DNA of 64,000 nt, taken from Solicoccozyma terricola. Lineage: Eukaryota; Basidiomycota; Tremellomycetes; Filobasidiales; Piskurozymaceae. Below are positions 32,923-45,989 of this stretch, one piece after another. The notes below the pieces were generated by a model. That model was not told where the DNA came from. It saw only the letters and a program-made list of their open reading frames with translations, and searched no databases. The stretch's first letter is position 1. Each line of letters opens with the position of its first letter. The translations under genes were made by a program, and so were the position numbers. The stretch lies in contig BCLD01000017.1 of assembly GCA_001600875.1 (NCBI GenBank), positions 265,737 to 329,736 on the forward strand, written 5' to 3'.

Positions 32923-35533
32923 ATGCCCACCGAGGCGTTCAGCATTCCCGACACGTAAGTCCTCCCTTTTGTCGTACTGCTGTAGCCATTATCTGAAACA
33001 ACCCACCGCCCTCTAATGACAGATCCCCGGTACTCACATATGTCCCTTATCGAGATGGCCCGCCAACGGGCGGTTGGGAGGCAACTTTTGCTGCCACTGC
33101 GAGTGGCAACGACCAGACTTTACATTTGACGCAGGCGGCGAATGCAAGTCTGTGGTTTAATGTCCAAGGTGAGGGTCGCTTGCATATTGCCCGTCTCGGT
33201 CGCTCAGTGCTAAACTGAGACTGGCAATACAGCAACTTCCCTCACCTTCCAAAGCCCTTACTCATTAACATGTTCCTCCACCGTCTCTATCAACGGAACA
33301 ACTGCTGTTCCGGCATGCGCAACGAACACCGATTTCTACACCCTCAACGGACTGCCAAGTGGTACGCATAAAATCGTCTGGTCTGCTGGGGGTGGAGCTG
33401 CAAACGGGGCGGCCGTACAGTTCTGGGGCGTGGAAGGTCATAGGGATGTCCCGACGGGGTGTGTGGCGAGGATGAACGCTGTGCTGGAAGCTTGGAGCTG
33501 ATCTCGAAAATGAACAGATTCACCACCATAACCGTTGACGATTCTTTATCCACTTACCTCTCACTCGTGGCCTCGACCGCGCAGGCAAACGTCTTTGACT
33601 CAATCCCTGCCATCACATACAATCCGTCTTCGACGTGGTCCTCCATCGCACAATCAGGTGGAGGAAGTACCTCCGGAGGACCTGAGGTTTCGCCGGAACA
33701 AATGGTCGTATCAGCTGGCTTCTACTATAACAACTCGGTGTCATTCACCCAAACTGCTGGAGATTCCGTGACGTTCAAATTTCAAGGTGAGTGTACAGAT
33801 ACAATGCAGAGGAAGACTTTAACTTACCAACCAAAACTTCGCCAGGTTCCTCGATCGGTATCTATGGTGCTGTCGGACCCGATCACGGATCGCTGGACGT
33901 TTCTGTGAATGGGAATGTCATTGCCTCCTCTGTCAATCTCACTGTGAGCGTTTCTATAAGCTAGTCGACTACCTGTAATCAAGTAACCACTAAAACTCCA
34001 TGTCAACAGACTCCTTGGCGACTGTACAATCAGATCCTCTTCCAACAATCTGGCTTCGATCCCTCCGTGACCACCACCGTTCAGCTTGCAAACGATCAGA
34101 ACAAACTTCGCATGTCGTTGGATTACGCTGTTATAGGAGTGCCGCAATCTACAGCTGACTTATTCGCGTGAGTATCATGGTGTTCCGAACCTATTCAAGT
34201 ACGAAGGTGGATGCTGATACCGTCATCCACCAGTGCATCTTCGCTCAACTCAAAGGAAGGGTTTCTTTCCACCTTGGTTGGCAAAATCATAATCTTCGGC
34301 ATCGTCCCCTTAATAGCTGTTCTCCTCCTCCTCTTGGGGCTCCTGTTCTGGCGCAGGCGTCGTCGCACCGCCCCGTCCCGTCACTTCCGCAAATCCCAAC
34401 GCACCGAGAACACGAACACATCCTCCGCATTTTGGGATACTAGCGCCGAGAAAGCAAAGAAGCAAGGGATGGCAGGACTCGCTAAACTGTGGCCCACTGG
34501 ACATGCTCCACAGAATTCTTTCATTGACACAAGTCCGCATAGCGGGGCGAACCTCATTCGAGGTTACAGCGAAGTCGGATTGAAGGAGGCTCATAGGCGT
34601 TATGACGGTCAAGGTCTCAGTCGAAGCGTTTCGGAGCGTAGCGAGAACCACCAAGCAAAGTCACAAGTATCCAGCACCAGTCCGACAGAGCAGCTGGCTG
34701 CCTATCATTCTGGCATGCATTCCTCGACAGGCTCCGCCAATAGTCAAAGCCTCATGGAACTACTCCGAGCGGCAATGGCATTCCAAGCCGCCACTGCCAA
34801 CTCGGCCGACCTCCCGGACCACACGCTTCCGAAGTATGCCGCGAGCACGAACGGTTCTCCCTCATCCATAGAGCCACTTCACCAATTTGAAATCTTGGAC
34901 AAGCCTCCTCTGGTATCGCCTTCGACCTCTAGCCAATTTCGTCGCTCAGCAGCCACAGCGCCCTCCATTCTCTCGATGTTTGGTCAATCGCCAGGGTCGC
35001 CACCCGCAGTACCACATTGGCCAGCGCACCTGCTTGATTCTTTCGAGAATGGTCGATCCCGCAGCTTGGCTTCGGTAGATCATGACTTCCCTCGACCTGC
35101 GTCTGGAGAGTCCGAGCTACCTATCCGTATGAGAACCTACTCGACAGCCCCATCTAGCGCGCTAATACGCCGCAATTCTGGCAGCAATGACACGGACATC
35201 ATGCCATCTGACAGCATTTCCTCAGTTGGGTCCCCCCGTGTTGCCAAACGTGGTTGGATGTTCGAGACGTCCTACGATCCAAGAACACTCAGCGACATAG
35301 GAATCCCATTCAAGCCTTTTATCGCCGGCTCGGCCATCGCATCCTCCGAGGCGATGTCGAGGTACACCTCCGCCACCAATCCAGAAGACCCTTTCGCCGA
35401 AAGCGAGATCCTTTCGCCCACTAGTCCTTTGCGACCACTGCGTCCACGGATTCCACCGCCGACTGGCACACCATCACGCAGTGTGTCAGAAGTGTCCTCA
35501 GCGCAGAGCCAGAAGAAAGAAGGTAATCCCTAA
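32923..35533 (+). CDS. Single-pass membrane protein with beta-rich ectodomain and long cytoplasmic tail
   Basis: Unnamed protein of a type common in basidiomycetes. Short first exon (MPTEAFSIPDT, donor at GTAAGTCC). Two Ser/Thr/Gly-rich, probably beta-sandwich segments follow: PVLTYVPYRDG, LTFQSPYSLTCSS, GTHKIVWSAGG, then SVSFTQTAGDSVTFKFQG, GSLDVSVNGN and LRMSLDYAVIGVP. One strong membrane helix ([22 protein letters not shown]) ends in RRRRR, fixing the tail inside. The tail of about 400 residues is Ser/Pro-rich and disordered. No classical signal peptide is seen with this start, so an upstream exon is possible. It could be a surface sensor or adhesion protein, but nothing in the sequence shows the ligand. 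Confidence 0.75.
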
Positions 35534-35837
35534 GTTCCGCGAATTTTGGCGGGGAGGGTATAACGATACACGATCAGTTCTTTGTAACCATAATCTCTCC
35601 TTGCCATGACCAATCTGCCCCTTGCCCTTGCCTGCTCATCATTCGGCGCTAGCAAAGAGCGGGACTGAGTTCGAGGATTACGATGACTGTCTTTGATCTC
35701 ATCTCTAGATGCTACAATGCGACGAAGTAATTGAGTTGGGGTTTCCTAATAACGGGAGTTGTTCTTGCACTTCTTCGCTCCTCGCGAGCTCTCATCTATC
35801 GTCATACACTGTTTGGGATTGTCCAGACGCGCTCCCT
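35534..35837. other. Convergent 3' region
   Basis: Between the stop of the membrane protein gene and the LETM1 stop. No gene seen. Confidence 0.55.
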
Positions 35838-38593
35838 TTAGTCTGCGACGATGTCCTCCTTTCTCGGCTTCTGGTCCTTGATCTCAGCACCCTTGTCGAG
35901 AATGTTTTTAGCACTCTCGTCCACGAGGATACCAAGGCCGATATCTTGAGTCAGTTCGACGACGTGGTCGAGAACCTGGCAGGGTAGGACGGCGTTGGTT
36001 CAGAAAGGGGGCCTGGGACGATATTGGACTCCCGATACTCACCACGAAACCATCCTGGTCAACGTCCAATTTCTTCACAACCGCCTCAATCGTCTCATCC
36101 GATGGCTTGTGCTTGATAACCTGGAAAGCGTTCTTCAGATCCTCCAAAGAGATTTGACCGTATTGGTTGCACTGTATGGTGTTGAGCGACGAACCAACTT
36201 TCTCGTCATAGGTCTCCAGTTGAGCGTCGATCTTCTTGATCATGCTACGGATACGTTTGTTGAGCGAAGTTTGAGGGGAGTCTGTTTCCTCCGGGTGGAG
36301 CTTGGATTCCTGCGCGAAGCAAGAGAAATTTCTGTGATTAATAACCGTGGATGTGCTCTTCGCTGACGACAGAACTCACCTCCTCCGACGTGATGTTATC
36401 CTCCATCAACTGCTTCAACTCATCTCGTTCCTTGACGATCGAAGATTTCGCCGACAAGATCGACAGCGCCTCAGCCAACTCTCCGAGCTGCTCCTTAGTC
36501 ATTCGTGCATCAGCTTCGGCAGTACTCGCCTCGGGACGAAGCTGTGGGATGGAACGCGTCAGCAAGACGCTTTATGTTGACAACTGGCGCGACGCACCTC
36601 GTCAGCAGGCAACATAGATCGAGCTTTTGCAGCCTCGTCCTCTCTCTTGGCCCGTTCCTCTCTCTCCCTCTTTTCCTTCTTCGCAATTTCTCGAGCCTCT
36701 GTCTCCTCCTAAGAACACGTAATAGAGATTAGACTAAAAAGTCAAATGCAAAGGAGTGATACATTGAAACCCACCTGCTCCTGCTCCGCTTCGTCCTCGA
36801 TGAGTTCCTGCTGCTGCCGCAACACCTCGAGTTTGTCCTTGTACGAGGCAGCATCACCAGTGACATTAAGCTCGGCTTCGTTGAGCTTGAAATCGCAACA
36901 ATGAAGAAGATCAATCAATCAACCGTCTGATGCGGGAATGTCAAGACGTATGCGCTTTCAGACTCACCAAGTTATCAGGTAAACTGCTCAACGTTGCTTC
37001 CAAACTTCTGAACACGCTGTCACCCTTTTGATCAAAGTGGAATGCCCTGCTCAATACCAGAAGTACTCCCGAAACTTGATTGGTGTAATGGAAATCGATC
37101 CATTGTTCCAACTCCTCTCGAAGACGGGAAGGAGAGACGCCGGAGAATCGAATACCTCGAGATTGACAGGCTTGTTGGAGTTCTTTTGTTGATAGTGAGT
37201 CAATGCCCTCCGCGTGAATCATCTGGCGGGGAAAAAAGTACACAAAGACTCGATCAGTTCTTTCGGGCCTTTTTTGGCGGAGGAGAGCAATTAAAGTCCG
37301 AACTCACCATATCATCCACTCGAATTTTCTCCAACCTAGCTCTAATCTGATGTTTCAAGAAATTATCCGTTCCAAACGCGTTGATGTTCATGTATCGAGA
37401 CATTGAAACGAGCTGAGGTCTTGACAGGTTATCCAACGTGACATCATCATTGAACAGTTTTGCAACACGAATGACATCCTCTGCTGATGCGGATTCACCG
37501 GTTGATCGAACCTAGACCGTCAAGCAGAACTGGTTAAGCGCCAGTACGTAGTCTTTAGGGAGTAGAGATAGGAGGGAAAACTCACCTTTCGGAAAAACTC
37601 CTTGAACTCCTCGCTGTTCACTACGCCTTCCGCTTTCAATCCGCTCTCGCTGACAGTTTCTTGCAAGAATTTTGCCATTTCAATTCTGACACGTAAGAGT
37701 TTACGTTGTTTCTCCTCCTGTAAAGGTTTGGCGGGGAAAACACCAGCGATCAGAGTTATTGCAGTTGATCCACAAGGGAAAAAAAAAGGACCCACCGCAG
37801 CAAACTTCCCCTCAAATGTACTCGGTAACATGTTTGGGAACAACTTCAATGCAACAGGTAGCAAAATTTCCATGAACGGTACCAATACGAATACTGAGAA
37901 CGGTATCAACCTCAAAATATCCGTCGTAGTCCTTCTCAATTGTCTTCGTTCTCTCCTCGTCAGTACATTCCCATTAAGTAATTTGTAAACGAGTTTTGTA
38001 GAAATTCGAATTTCCTTTCCGAGAAGTCGAGTTCCAGCCCAATAATGTGCAGCTTCTCGTTTGATCACTATCCATGCTCGTTTAGCGAGTGGAAGTTTGG
38101 GATCAGTGGTGTATGGTGCTGATGTATCCTTGGATATTTGTTTTTCAGACTTGGAAGTGTCAGTGACAGAAGTGTTGTCGATTTTTGGGGTCGATGCAGA
38201 GTCGGTAGTTGATTTAGAGGAGTTTGGGGGTATCGAGGAAGCGTATCGGAAAGTCTGAAGTGGAATGGATCGAGCAATCGGTGAAGCATTCCAGGTATGA
38301 TTGGATGAACGTGATAACATGTGCGATGAAAGAGCTTGTTTTCGTTCGGGTTGACAAGTCGATGAGAGATGTCGGTATTTTAATGTACTAGAAGAGCCGA
38401 CTGTGAAAGATGATGGGATTGAGAGTGATATCTGACAGCGCATCAGTATCGATCGGATTATGAAACCCCCCCAGACAATGCATATCCACACACCTTTCAT
38501 ACCACTGCATTCTAACGCCACACTTCGCAGTCGCCCATCCCGGACATGTCGTCCGAGTTGAGCATAACTTGTCGTTGTCCGAGTAGATATCAT
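35838..38593 (-). CDS. LETM1 family mitochondrial inner-membrane protein (MDM38 type)
   Basis: Mitochondrial K+/H+ (and Ca2+) homeostasis and membrane-linked translation; inner membrane. The N-terminus from 38593 is Arg/Ser/Thr-rich without acids up to the membrane region, a presequence. An intron (GTGTGT..CAG) removes the segment near 38500-38440. The LETM1 core reads LAKRAWIVIKREAAHYWAG, RRERRQLRRTTTDILRLIPF, FSVFVLVPFMEILLPVALK (membrane helix), MLPSTFEGKFA, RPQLVSMSRYMNINAFGTD, LRHQ-like LKHQIRARL, and LREELEQWIDFHY. A coiled-coil C-terminal half follows, with LRPEASTAEADAR and an EF-hand-like LDVDQDGFV near the end. It looks complete (about 750 residues) with about eight introns. Divergent from the PPP4R2-like gene. 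Confidence 0.93.
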
Positions 38594-38968
38594 CAAGCGA
38601 CGGAAGTGGGATAACTGGCTAGAATCGGGTATGGATAAATGGGGATTGGGGATTCGCAGGTGGTTGTGGACGAGGTAGTTAGCGGGTCGATATAAAAGCT
38701 TGGAAGAAATGATGAACTATTTGGGGGAGTAATAGAACACGTTGACCCTATGGAAATATCTGGCCCCCCGGCTAATCCGCGGTTTATATTTCTTAATCAC
38801 TCCCACCAGAATGACGTGTCATAATTCCCTCTTTGTTGACGCCAGACCCAGCATCGATATAAACAAACTCGCCGTACAACCATCGTCGCTCGTCGCATCA
38901 CAGCATTACTCCATCGTTCCTTCCTCTTCTCATACAAGGAACTCTACGCTGCCTCGCATACCTCAATC
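38594..38968. other. Divergent promoter region (LETM1 / PPP4R2-like)
   Basis: 375 nt between divergent start codons; no gene seen. Confidence 0.55.
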
Positions 38969-40728
38969 ATGGCGGCAAGTCGAGACATCGAGATGGGAAG
39001 CGACGACGAAGCTGCGACATTCAAATGGGTGGAAGGTGAGCTTTATGAGCCAACTACAAGTCAGAAACACCCTGGCAAGGATAGAACCTGATCGGATTCA
39101 ACGAAATCTGCTCACAGCATACGCTCAGGATCTCGAAGAACCAAGTCGAACAGGTCGAACAAAGTAAGCCAAAAATACACGATTCTTCCATGTCACACGA
39201 GCTCCTCAAAATGTCCCAACTTCTAATACCCCATCATCCCTAATCCTCCCAGAGCGGACTGGGATACTCTCCGTCACATCATCAAATGTCGAATTAACCA
39301 CAACATCACCAAATACCTTACACGAACACCACGACCACGTACGAACCCTCTCATATCAGCTTCATCTATAGATTCATTCGCTAGCGATCATCCTCATCAA
39401 CCTGAACTACACCGACCATCTACTCAAGGTGGATTGATATTACCACCTTGGCCACCGAAATCACCCAGATTGAGAAACGGTGTAGAGGTTGGAGCAAGTG
39501 GTACCGTGAGCACGACTGAAGGGGGTCAAACGAGAGCGTTGTTTTGTGGACCTGGTGAACCGATGATGGATGATGATGCAGCGATTGGAGGTAGAACGTT
39601 GAGTGCGAATTTGAATGATGAAGAGGCGAGATTGGCAAAGCAGAGGATATATAGACTGTTGGATGGGTTTGAAGAGTGAGTCGGCAAGAATGACTGGGTT
39701 GACGATCCACATGGACTGGACTGAAAGACCCAACTTGTGCTGGTTCGTCTTCAACTTTGGTTTATAGAGATCCGCCATTCACCATTCAACGTGTTTGCGA
39801 ACTAGCGCTCAACCCAACTGCATCACATAAATTCCTCGGCAAATATCTTCGCGCATTAGAAAAAGTCCTACTCGTCACATCAAATTGGGACCCTCTACCT
39901 TCGTCGTCACCAGTGCAATCCAACTCATCGACAAGAATGTATTCCCAATCATCCGGTTTATACGGCTCGGAATCACCACATTCTTCAACACCGCTTTTCA
40001 GTCCGATACCGTTCTTGATGAGGAATGGATCGGCTGAACCGGAACATTTCAGATTGGACGGCGGTGGGCCTAATGACCCTGTGGGCCATAACATGAATCC
40101 AATGTCGCTAAATCTGGATATCGGATCTGATCACTCGGCAACGGTTCGGCCTCCCACTTCGGTAATGGATAGTTTGGACGATCATCCTCCGAATCCTCTT
40201 TTGATCGCGACTGCGAATTCCGGAGCTTCATCATCTAATAGTGGCGAATCGGGGGATCATCATGATTCATTCATGGGACGAGTTGATGAATTGGATTCCG
40301 GACCGCTTTCCCCATTATCTACGAACGCCTCGACTTCAACTTCACCTCGTACATCACGCGCGAATCCATCCAATGACAGACAATTCGCAGAAGGTACGGG
40401 AGAATCGGGTAACATGATTCCACACGGCATGTCAGAACGACCTCAAGCGATCAGTTCGACAACCACTCTTTCACCAGTTCGACCGGAAGGTTCAGAACGC
40501 ACACCATCACCACCTTCAGGCTGGACATCAGGTCGAAAGGTCTCAAGAATGCCAAGAACGGCGAGTATGGGGAATTTGAGTGATCGTTTCGTTAAAGCAG
40601 AGGTGCTGTCTCCAGCGGAAATAGCAGATGGGAAGGGATTGCAAACGCCAGTGAATGGGGATCATGAGCGTGAAGGCGACAATGGAACAGCGGCGGGCGG
40701 CGCAACGAAGGTGCGGAGAGTTGAATGA
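38969..40728 (+). CDS. Protein phosphatase 4 regulatory subunit 2 (PPP4R2/Psy4-like)
   Basis: Regulatory subunit of the PP4 complex, which dephosphorylates DNA-damage substrates such as gamma-H2A(X). The short first exon (MAASRDIEMGSDDEAATF) joins AYAQDLEEPSRTG and then ADWDTLRHIIKCRINHNI. The conserved PPP4R2 block is RIYRLLDGFEE joined across an intron to DPPFTIQRVCELALNP and KFLGKYLRALEKVLLVTS. The C-terminal 270 residues are Ser/Pro-rich and disordered, ending VRRVE, a basic end that may be a nuclear signal. Introns lie near 39035, 39165 and 39677. The domain order and the long acidic/Ser-rich tail match the family. The tail has no recognised motifs. Confidence 0.85.
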
Positions 40729-40852
40729 CCCAAAAGTCCAAAACACCAAAGTTGTATAGTATTTTCATAATCCGGATGTCAATCATGTGACAAAACGTAT
40801 CGAACAGGCTAATTCTACATATTAAAAGTCGTGCTTGAGTAGTCCTCTAATC

Positions 40853-41823
40853 CTACCAGTAGAAGCGATGAGTAGGGCACTCGTAGCCTCCTGGATTTTG
40901 ATTGACTGTGAGAGGGGGTAAATAAAAACGATCAACATGAATTCTTCTCTTCCGCTTGATTTGCAACACACGATAATCCTGATGATAATCCTCCCCATCG
41001 TAGAACTTTCCCAATGGTGCAATCTCAGTTACGATCTTCTTGTTCTTCAGACTGATAGACATGACGGATTTAGAAAACTTGTACCCAAGCCAGGTATTCA
41101 ACTGAAAACGCACTACTTCTCTTGAACTTCCTGAGTTACCTTCTCGGCAACCTCTTTCTGCGCTGGAGTGGTATAAAAGATTGCAGATCGGTACTCTGGA
41201 CGAGACTAGTTAGCGGGTGATTTGTTATAATTCGGTTGCAACGCCTTGACTCACGAGTACCCCGATCTGGTCCTTGAGCGTTCACGGTTGTCGGATCATG
41301 TGTTCTGTAGAAAAACTCGACGAGCTCGCCGTAACCTACCGAACCGGTCTGGTAGGTCAACTTGACAGCTTCAGCGTGACCAGTTGCGCCGGAGCAAACT
41401 TCGCGGTAGGCTGTTGGGATGTTCAAAACAGCCTTAGCTAATGATGGGATACATATTGGTACGTTGACAGCTCACTGGGTTTGTTAGGGCTGTCTTTCCC
41501 GCCTGTGTAGCCAGAGATGGCGGAGAATTGTGGAAGGTGAGAATAATGCTGGGTGAAAAGGTGTTCCGTGCCCCACTATTCGTGATTGGAGAGAGATCGT
41601 CAGTAGATGAGGGGCGACATTAGCGAAGATGGCAAATGACCACTTACAAAGCATCCAGAGGCAAACACAGCGGTTTCGACTGCGAAGATCGCCGAGGGCT
41701 CAGAAAGGGAGTCTGCGGCAACCAAATCACACGTCTGAGCTTACCTCCTTCGCCCTTCTGCAAGCCTTCACTGCTCTTGATAGCGGTAGGAACAGTGGGA
41801 GGTGGTGGTGTCTTGGTCTTCAT
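40853..41823 (-). CDS. Peptide methionine sulfoxide reductase A (MsrA)
   Basis: Reduces methionine-S-sulfoxide in proteins. The catalytic motif GCFW is split by an intron: exon ending ..VFASGCF, next exon starting WGTEHLFTQHYSH. Further blocks are ISGYTGGKDSP, YREVCSGATGHAEAVKLTY, ELVEFFYRTHDPTT, NAQGPDRGTQYRSAIFY, IVTEIAPLGKFYDGEDYHQDY and a C-terminal NPGGYECPTHRFYW. The start used (41823, MKTKTPPPPTVP) directly precedes the conserved fold. The frame stays open upstream, so a longer form with a targeting sequence is possible. Resolving and catalytic residues are present. Converges with the PPP4R2-like gene, only 124 nt apart. Confidence 0.92.
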
Positions 41824-42261
41824 TCTGGAAGCTGAAAGGTAAGCGCAAGTCAGTCGTTGTTGAATCTTGTGCTGCCTGTAATCATATCCGACGGACCTGG
41901 ACTGGTGCTGAACGATGCGATGAGATTGCGTAGACGGAGCATATACTGTGGGAGGAGGATTGCTAAGAGGACGCCAGCGACGATGAGAGTGAATGTCCGT
42001 ATGGTGTTGGACGGCTAGCTGAGAAGGTGAGAGCGAAAGATGGTGGTGAATTGTGGAGATCGGATTATTCATGGTCGATCGAGGCTCCACGTGATCTTCC
42101 GCCACTGTCGGCGAGAGACGGTACACATGACATGCATTATCATCATCGTATCATTACAACCTCGCACTTTGCCAAGGCTCCCCATGCTGGGGAATCGTCA
42201 GTTTGTTCTATTTATCATACTTGTCGTGAAGCTTTTTCTCCTCATCACTGCAGCGCATTCA
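41824..42261. other. Spacer between MsrA and the XPT1-like gene
   Basis: MsrA upstream region and XPT1-like 3' region. The MsrA frame remains open through much of it (His/Ser-rich, unlikely to be coding). No separate gene. Confidence 0.5.
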
Positions 42262-45200
42262 TCATCCTGTCCACCCCGTCTCCCAAACTGCTGGATTTGG
42301 CCATCGACTCTCGAACCAATCAACTGAAAAAGTGCCGGACGTCGCTCATGAGATGCGTCGGGAATGGAAGAGTTTCACGAAACCCATGCACTCACTCATC
42401 CTACTCCGCGTAGTCTCGTAGTCTTCCACGATATCATCATTCATACCAAGGATGCTGACGCGAGGATCGCTGTTGATCATTCGAAAGACATCCTGAGCAT
42501 GCGCCGGACTCTTCATCATGTGGAAGTGGCTATGAGATTTGCCTGAAAGGGAGAGCATAGTTATAAGCTGTCGCAACGGGGGGCCGTAGATCTTATATCC
42601 TTTCTTAGCGAACTCACCAGATAAGTATAAATACCGCGACAACAACCTCATGCTGAACACCCTCAAGTTGACCTCCTCCCTTGGCAAAGACGTATAACTC
42701 ATCACGTTCGCTAATGAGAAGTCCGCTTCTTGCCACGTCGATGTTAGCGGTAAATGAGGGGGTGGGAGGTATGTGACCTTGACTCCCAGGTCTGGCGAAC
42801 GATTTGTATACAAAGCCTCAGGAGGTGGGAAGAACGCTGATAGTCCCATCGGCCCGCTAGCGGTTACGAGTGCCATAAGAAGACAGTCTCCGCATGCCGG
42901 ATTACCGAAAGCAAGACGCTTGAACATCGAGTCCGCGGTAACAGTCTCGCCGCGACCCCACCAAGCACCAAAGCATCGCTCCAGTTCAAAGGTGCATTTA
43001 TCGTTCTTGCCTTCTTGACCTGGGATATTGGGGTTGAGGATGGGTGGCATGTGACCGTCCAGAGAGGACCAAAGCATCACGGTAGCCTTGGGTGGTTCCC
43101 ATCCGGCGTTCTGTGATACGTACAATGTTTAGCGAAAAAGGCAGGCACACAGAAGACTTTGCACGCCACGACCCTACCTTGAAAATCTCGACCATCCGAT
43201 CAGTCTCCAAGGTCCACCTTTCACCCCTGTGAACCTGAATCTTCACAACGTCATCGTCATCTGGACCTAATCCAAATAGCGCGCGGATTTCGTCGCGAGC
43301 CTCTTGTCCCCACATGTCGACGTTGCTCTCGTTGCCTACGGTAGAGGAACCCATCCAGAGTGGCATCGAACCGACTTTGGCGACACAGAAGGTCCACAGT
43401 AATGCCTCTGCGTGAGCGGGGAAGAGAGCAAGTCAGCAGCTGAAAAAGACCCCACCCTTCCTTGATACTCGCCTCTCCATCGCTCGACCTTGAGAGCAGT
43501 TGACAACCACTGAAATTGCACGTCTCCCTCTCCAATCGACAATTCGCGAAATCGACGGCGCGAAGACATTGTGAGAGCATGCTCGAACATGAGCGAGGTT
43601 TCGTGGTGAAGTGATCGTGTCATGACTGTGGGGTGATGATATTAGCGTGTCGGAGGTGGCTTACATAGGAGACTGGACTAACCTTTGGGAACGTGGGCAA
43701 AGTAAGGTCGCATCCGCCGAGGGAATCTGAAAAGAGTTGTAGATGATCAATGCGGGCGTCTCAACCACGAACGTCTCACTCTGAATCTCACCTTTGACTT
43801 AACAACCAGTTTGCATGATACTGCAATACGCACGGCGCAACACTCAGTCCTCCAGATACTTACTGGTGATCAAACTGCGACTATTTATTACTCACAAGGC
43901 CTCCGATCTCTCCAGCATCGGCAATCCACTTTGGATCCAGAGTAGGCTGGATCTGTTGATACCACTGTGGAAATTGAGGGGAATGCAGACTATCAGAAGA
44001 GTGTATGGCAAAACGCGCCATATACCCAGACTCACGCCGTGGTCGAAACGGATTACGGAGCCGTATAGTGGCGAATGGAACTGCGAATCAGGTGGTGTCA
44101 GCCGTCGTTCTCGCGTTAAACCGCCATCCGCCCACTCACATCCGAAACAGCATGCTCGTTCAGAACGAAGAAATCATCATTGCAGGCAAGGGAGACCTCC
44201 GCCAGACCTGGCAACCATCCTATTCTCGACTCGATAGCCATCGAATTGAACGTCGGCAAAGCGTCCTTTTTCCACTGCTGTTCTTTCCATAGGCTGGCAC
44301 CGAGATGTTCTGCCGCTAATCCCTTTTTCTTTGGGGTCGTTGGGAGATGAAATATCTCCGAGTGTGATGCATATCGTAGGGATGGGTGAGATGTCAAGTG
44401 GATATGTGAGCTGGGTCGTTTGCGTGGATTTGTCGGGGAGATGTAGAGTCGATGGAGAGGATGATCGGGTGATGACAGATCGATACGATCAAAGGCCAAC
44501 CAAGTTGGAGTCTGAACGACCCTCCACATCTTCTCAAGCCAAGATGCGAGTTGAGTGGAGACGTGTGGAGTTGGATGGGTAATGCGATCACCCGACGTAG
44601 CTGTGAGAAGACGATCTAGTTTCAAATCTGGTTGTATTTCATGCGTGATCTTCCTTGAATCGTCCCGCGACCGCAAGAACTTGGCAACGAGGGAATGACG
44701 AGTACCTCCGGCGAGGATTGCACGATGTGCGTCTGTTTCCATGTCCTGCTTTGCCATCGCTTCCAAGGTGTCGATTGCCGCGTCGGGTAGTAGACCGAGA
44801 TCACTGTCTACTGAGAATGGAGTGTCCGCTAGGATGAGGTGGAATGTTCGTGTACGACCTGGAAGTGCAGCGAGAACTGATCTCATCGAGTATTTAAGCT
44901 CGTCGTTCTCCCTGTCCACAGGGGGGAGAAGAAGAAGAAGAAAAGCAAGGAGGAAAATGACCCATCCGTGAGCTCCATCCTTCAAGAAAGGCTCCCCTTC
45001 TGCCACACTCACCTGAAATGATGATCCGGCGATATAATCCCAGCGTCATCCCTATACTTGTGTAAATCCTTCTTCCACCTCGTGTCACTCCCATTCACCC
45101 ATAACCAAGTAACATCCAACGTATCCTCATCTCCCAACTCTAATCTCGAACAAAACATCTCACCATCTGCGAACCAACTTTCCATGCATTTGGATGGTAA

Positions 45201-45989
45201 GAATCGAGTCGCTCGTAATCGTGGGAAAGGAGGTGATGGTGGTGAAAGTGGGAGGATGGGACGCCATCTTGGGTCAGGGGAAGGATAAGAGTCGATAGGT
45301 CGAGATTCAGGTAGTGGGAATGCTGTAGAGAGGAGAATTTCGGATGATGGTTGTTGTTGTTCGACGATTGGATGTTTTCTATATGAGCGAAGGACTTTGA
45401 GAGAACCAGCAGAGTCTGTGATTCGGGATGGTAAAGCGATATGCAGGATTGTCCATATCCCAACTGCCCACACAGAGACAGTTAGGAAAAGTCGAATGTA
45501 CGGATGTTGGATTGGGAGTTTGATAGGGTTGAGAATCATGGCTCGTTTCCAGTATTCTCGAACCCCCCGTCGCCTACCGCCAGAGGATGGGGAGGAAGGG
45601 TGCTTGAATGAGGTTGTGTTCCGTGGTGATCCTGGTGATGCTTGGAATGGAGCGGCTAGTGGACTCGATGCAAAGGATGAGATACGATTTTGTCTACCCG
45701 GGGGACCGGAGGGCGATCCCAATCCTAGACCAACTGACGAAGTACCGCCGCCAACGGTCGTATGACCTGGTATGTCGATATCCTCACCCTCCAGTGCGTG
45801 AACCAGCGGTGAGGATCCGGATCTTTGACGTTCAGTCTTTCTCAACGGAGACGTTATGGTTGGAATGGTCTCTGTGAACCTGAAAGCGTGAGGGGATGTC
45901 GTAGTGGCGCTCGAGGAAGAAGTTGCACCTTGTTCTTGTTGGATTGGAGACACAGTGGATGCCGTTTGGCTTGGTCGACGTACAGTCAT
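42262..45989 (-). CDS. XPT1: Stealth-family xylosylphosphotransferase (XPT1-like)
   Basis: Golgi enzyme of the family that includes human GlcNAc-1-phosphotransferase; in Cryptococcus neoformans Xpt1 adds xylose-phosphate to O-linked mannose. The start at 45989 ([12 protein letters not shown]) gives a 160-residue Ser/Pro cytoplasmic region and a single helix at about residues 165-187 ([19 protein letters not shown]): type II topology. Conserved regions: [21 protein letters not shown] (CR1), [25 protein letters not shown] and [20 protein letters not shown] (CR2), [12 protein letters not shown] (CR3), [13 protein letters not shown] (CR4). A last exon after an acceptor at 42324 encodes [16 protein letters not shown], a typical family end. 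It appears complete. The specific donor sugar is inferred from the lineage. Confidence 0.85.
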
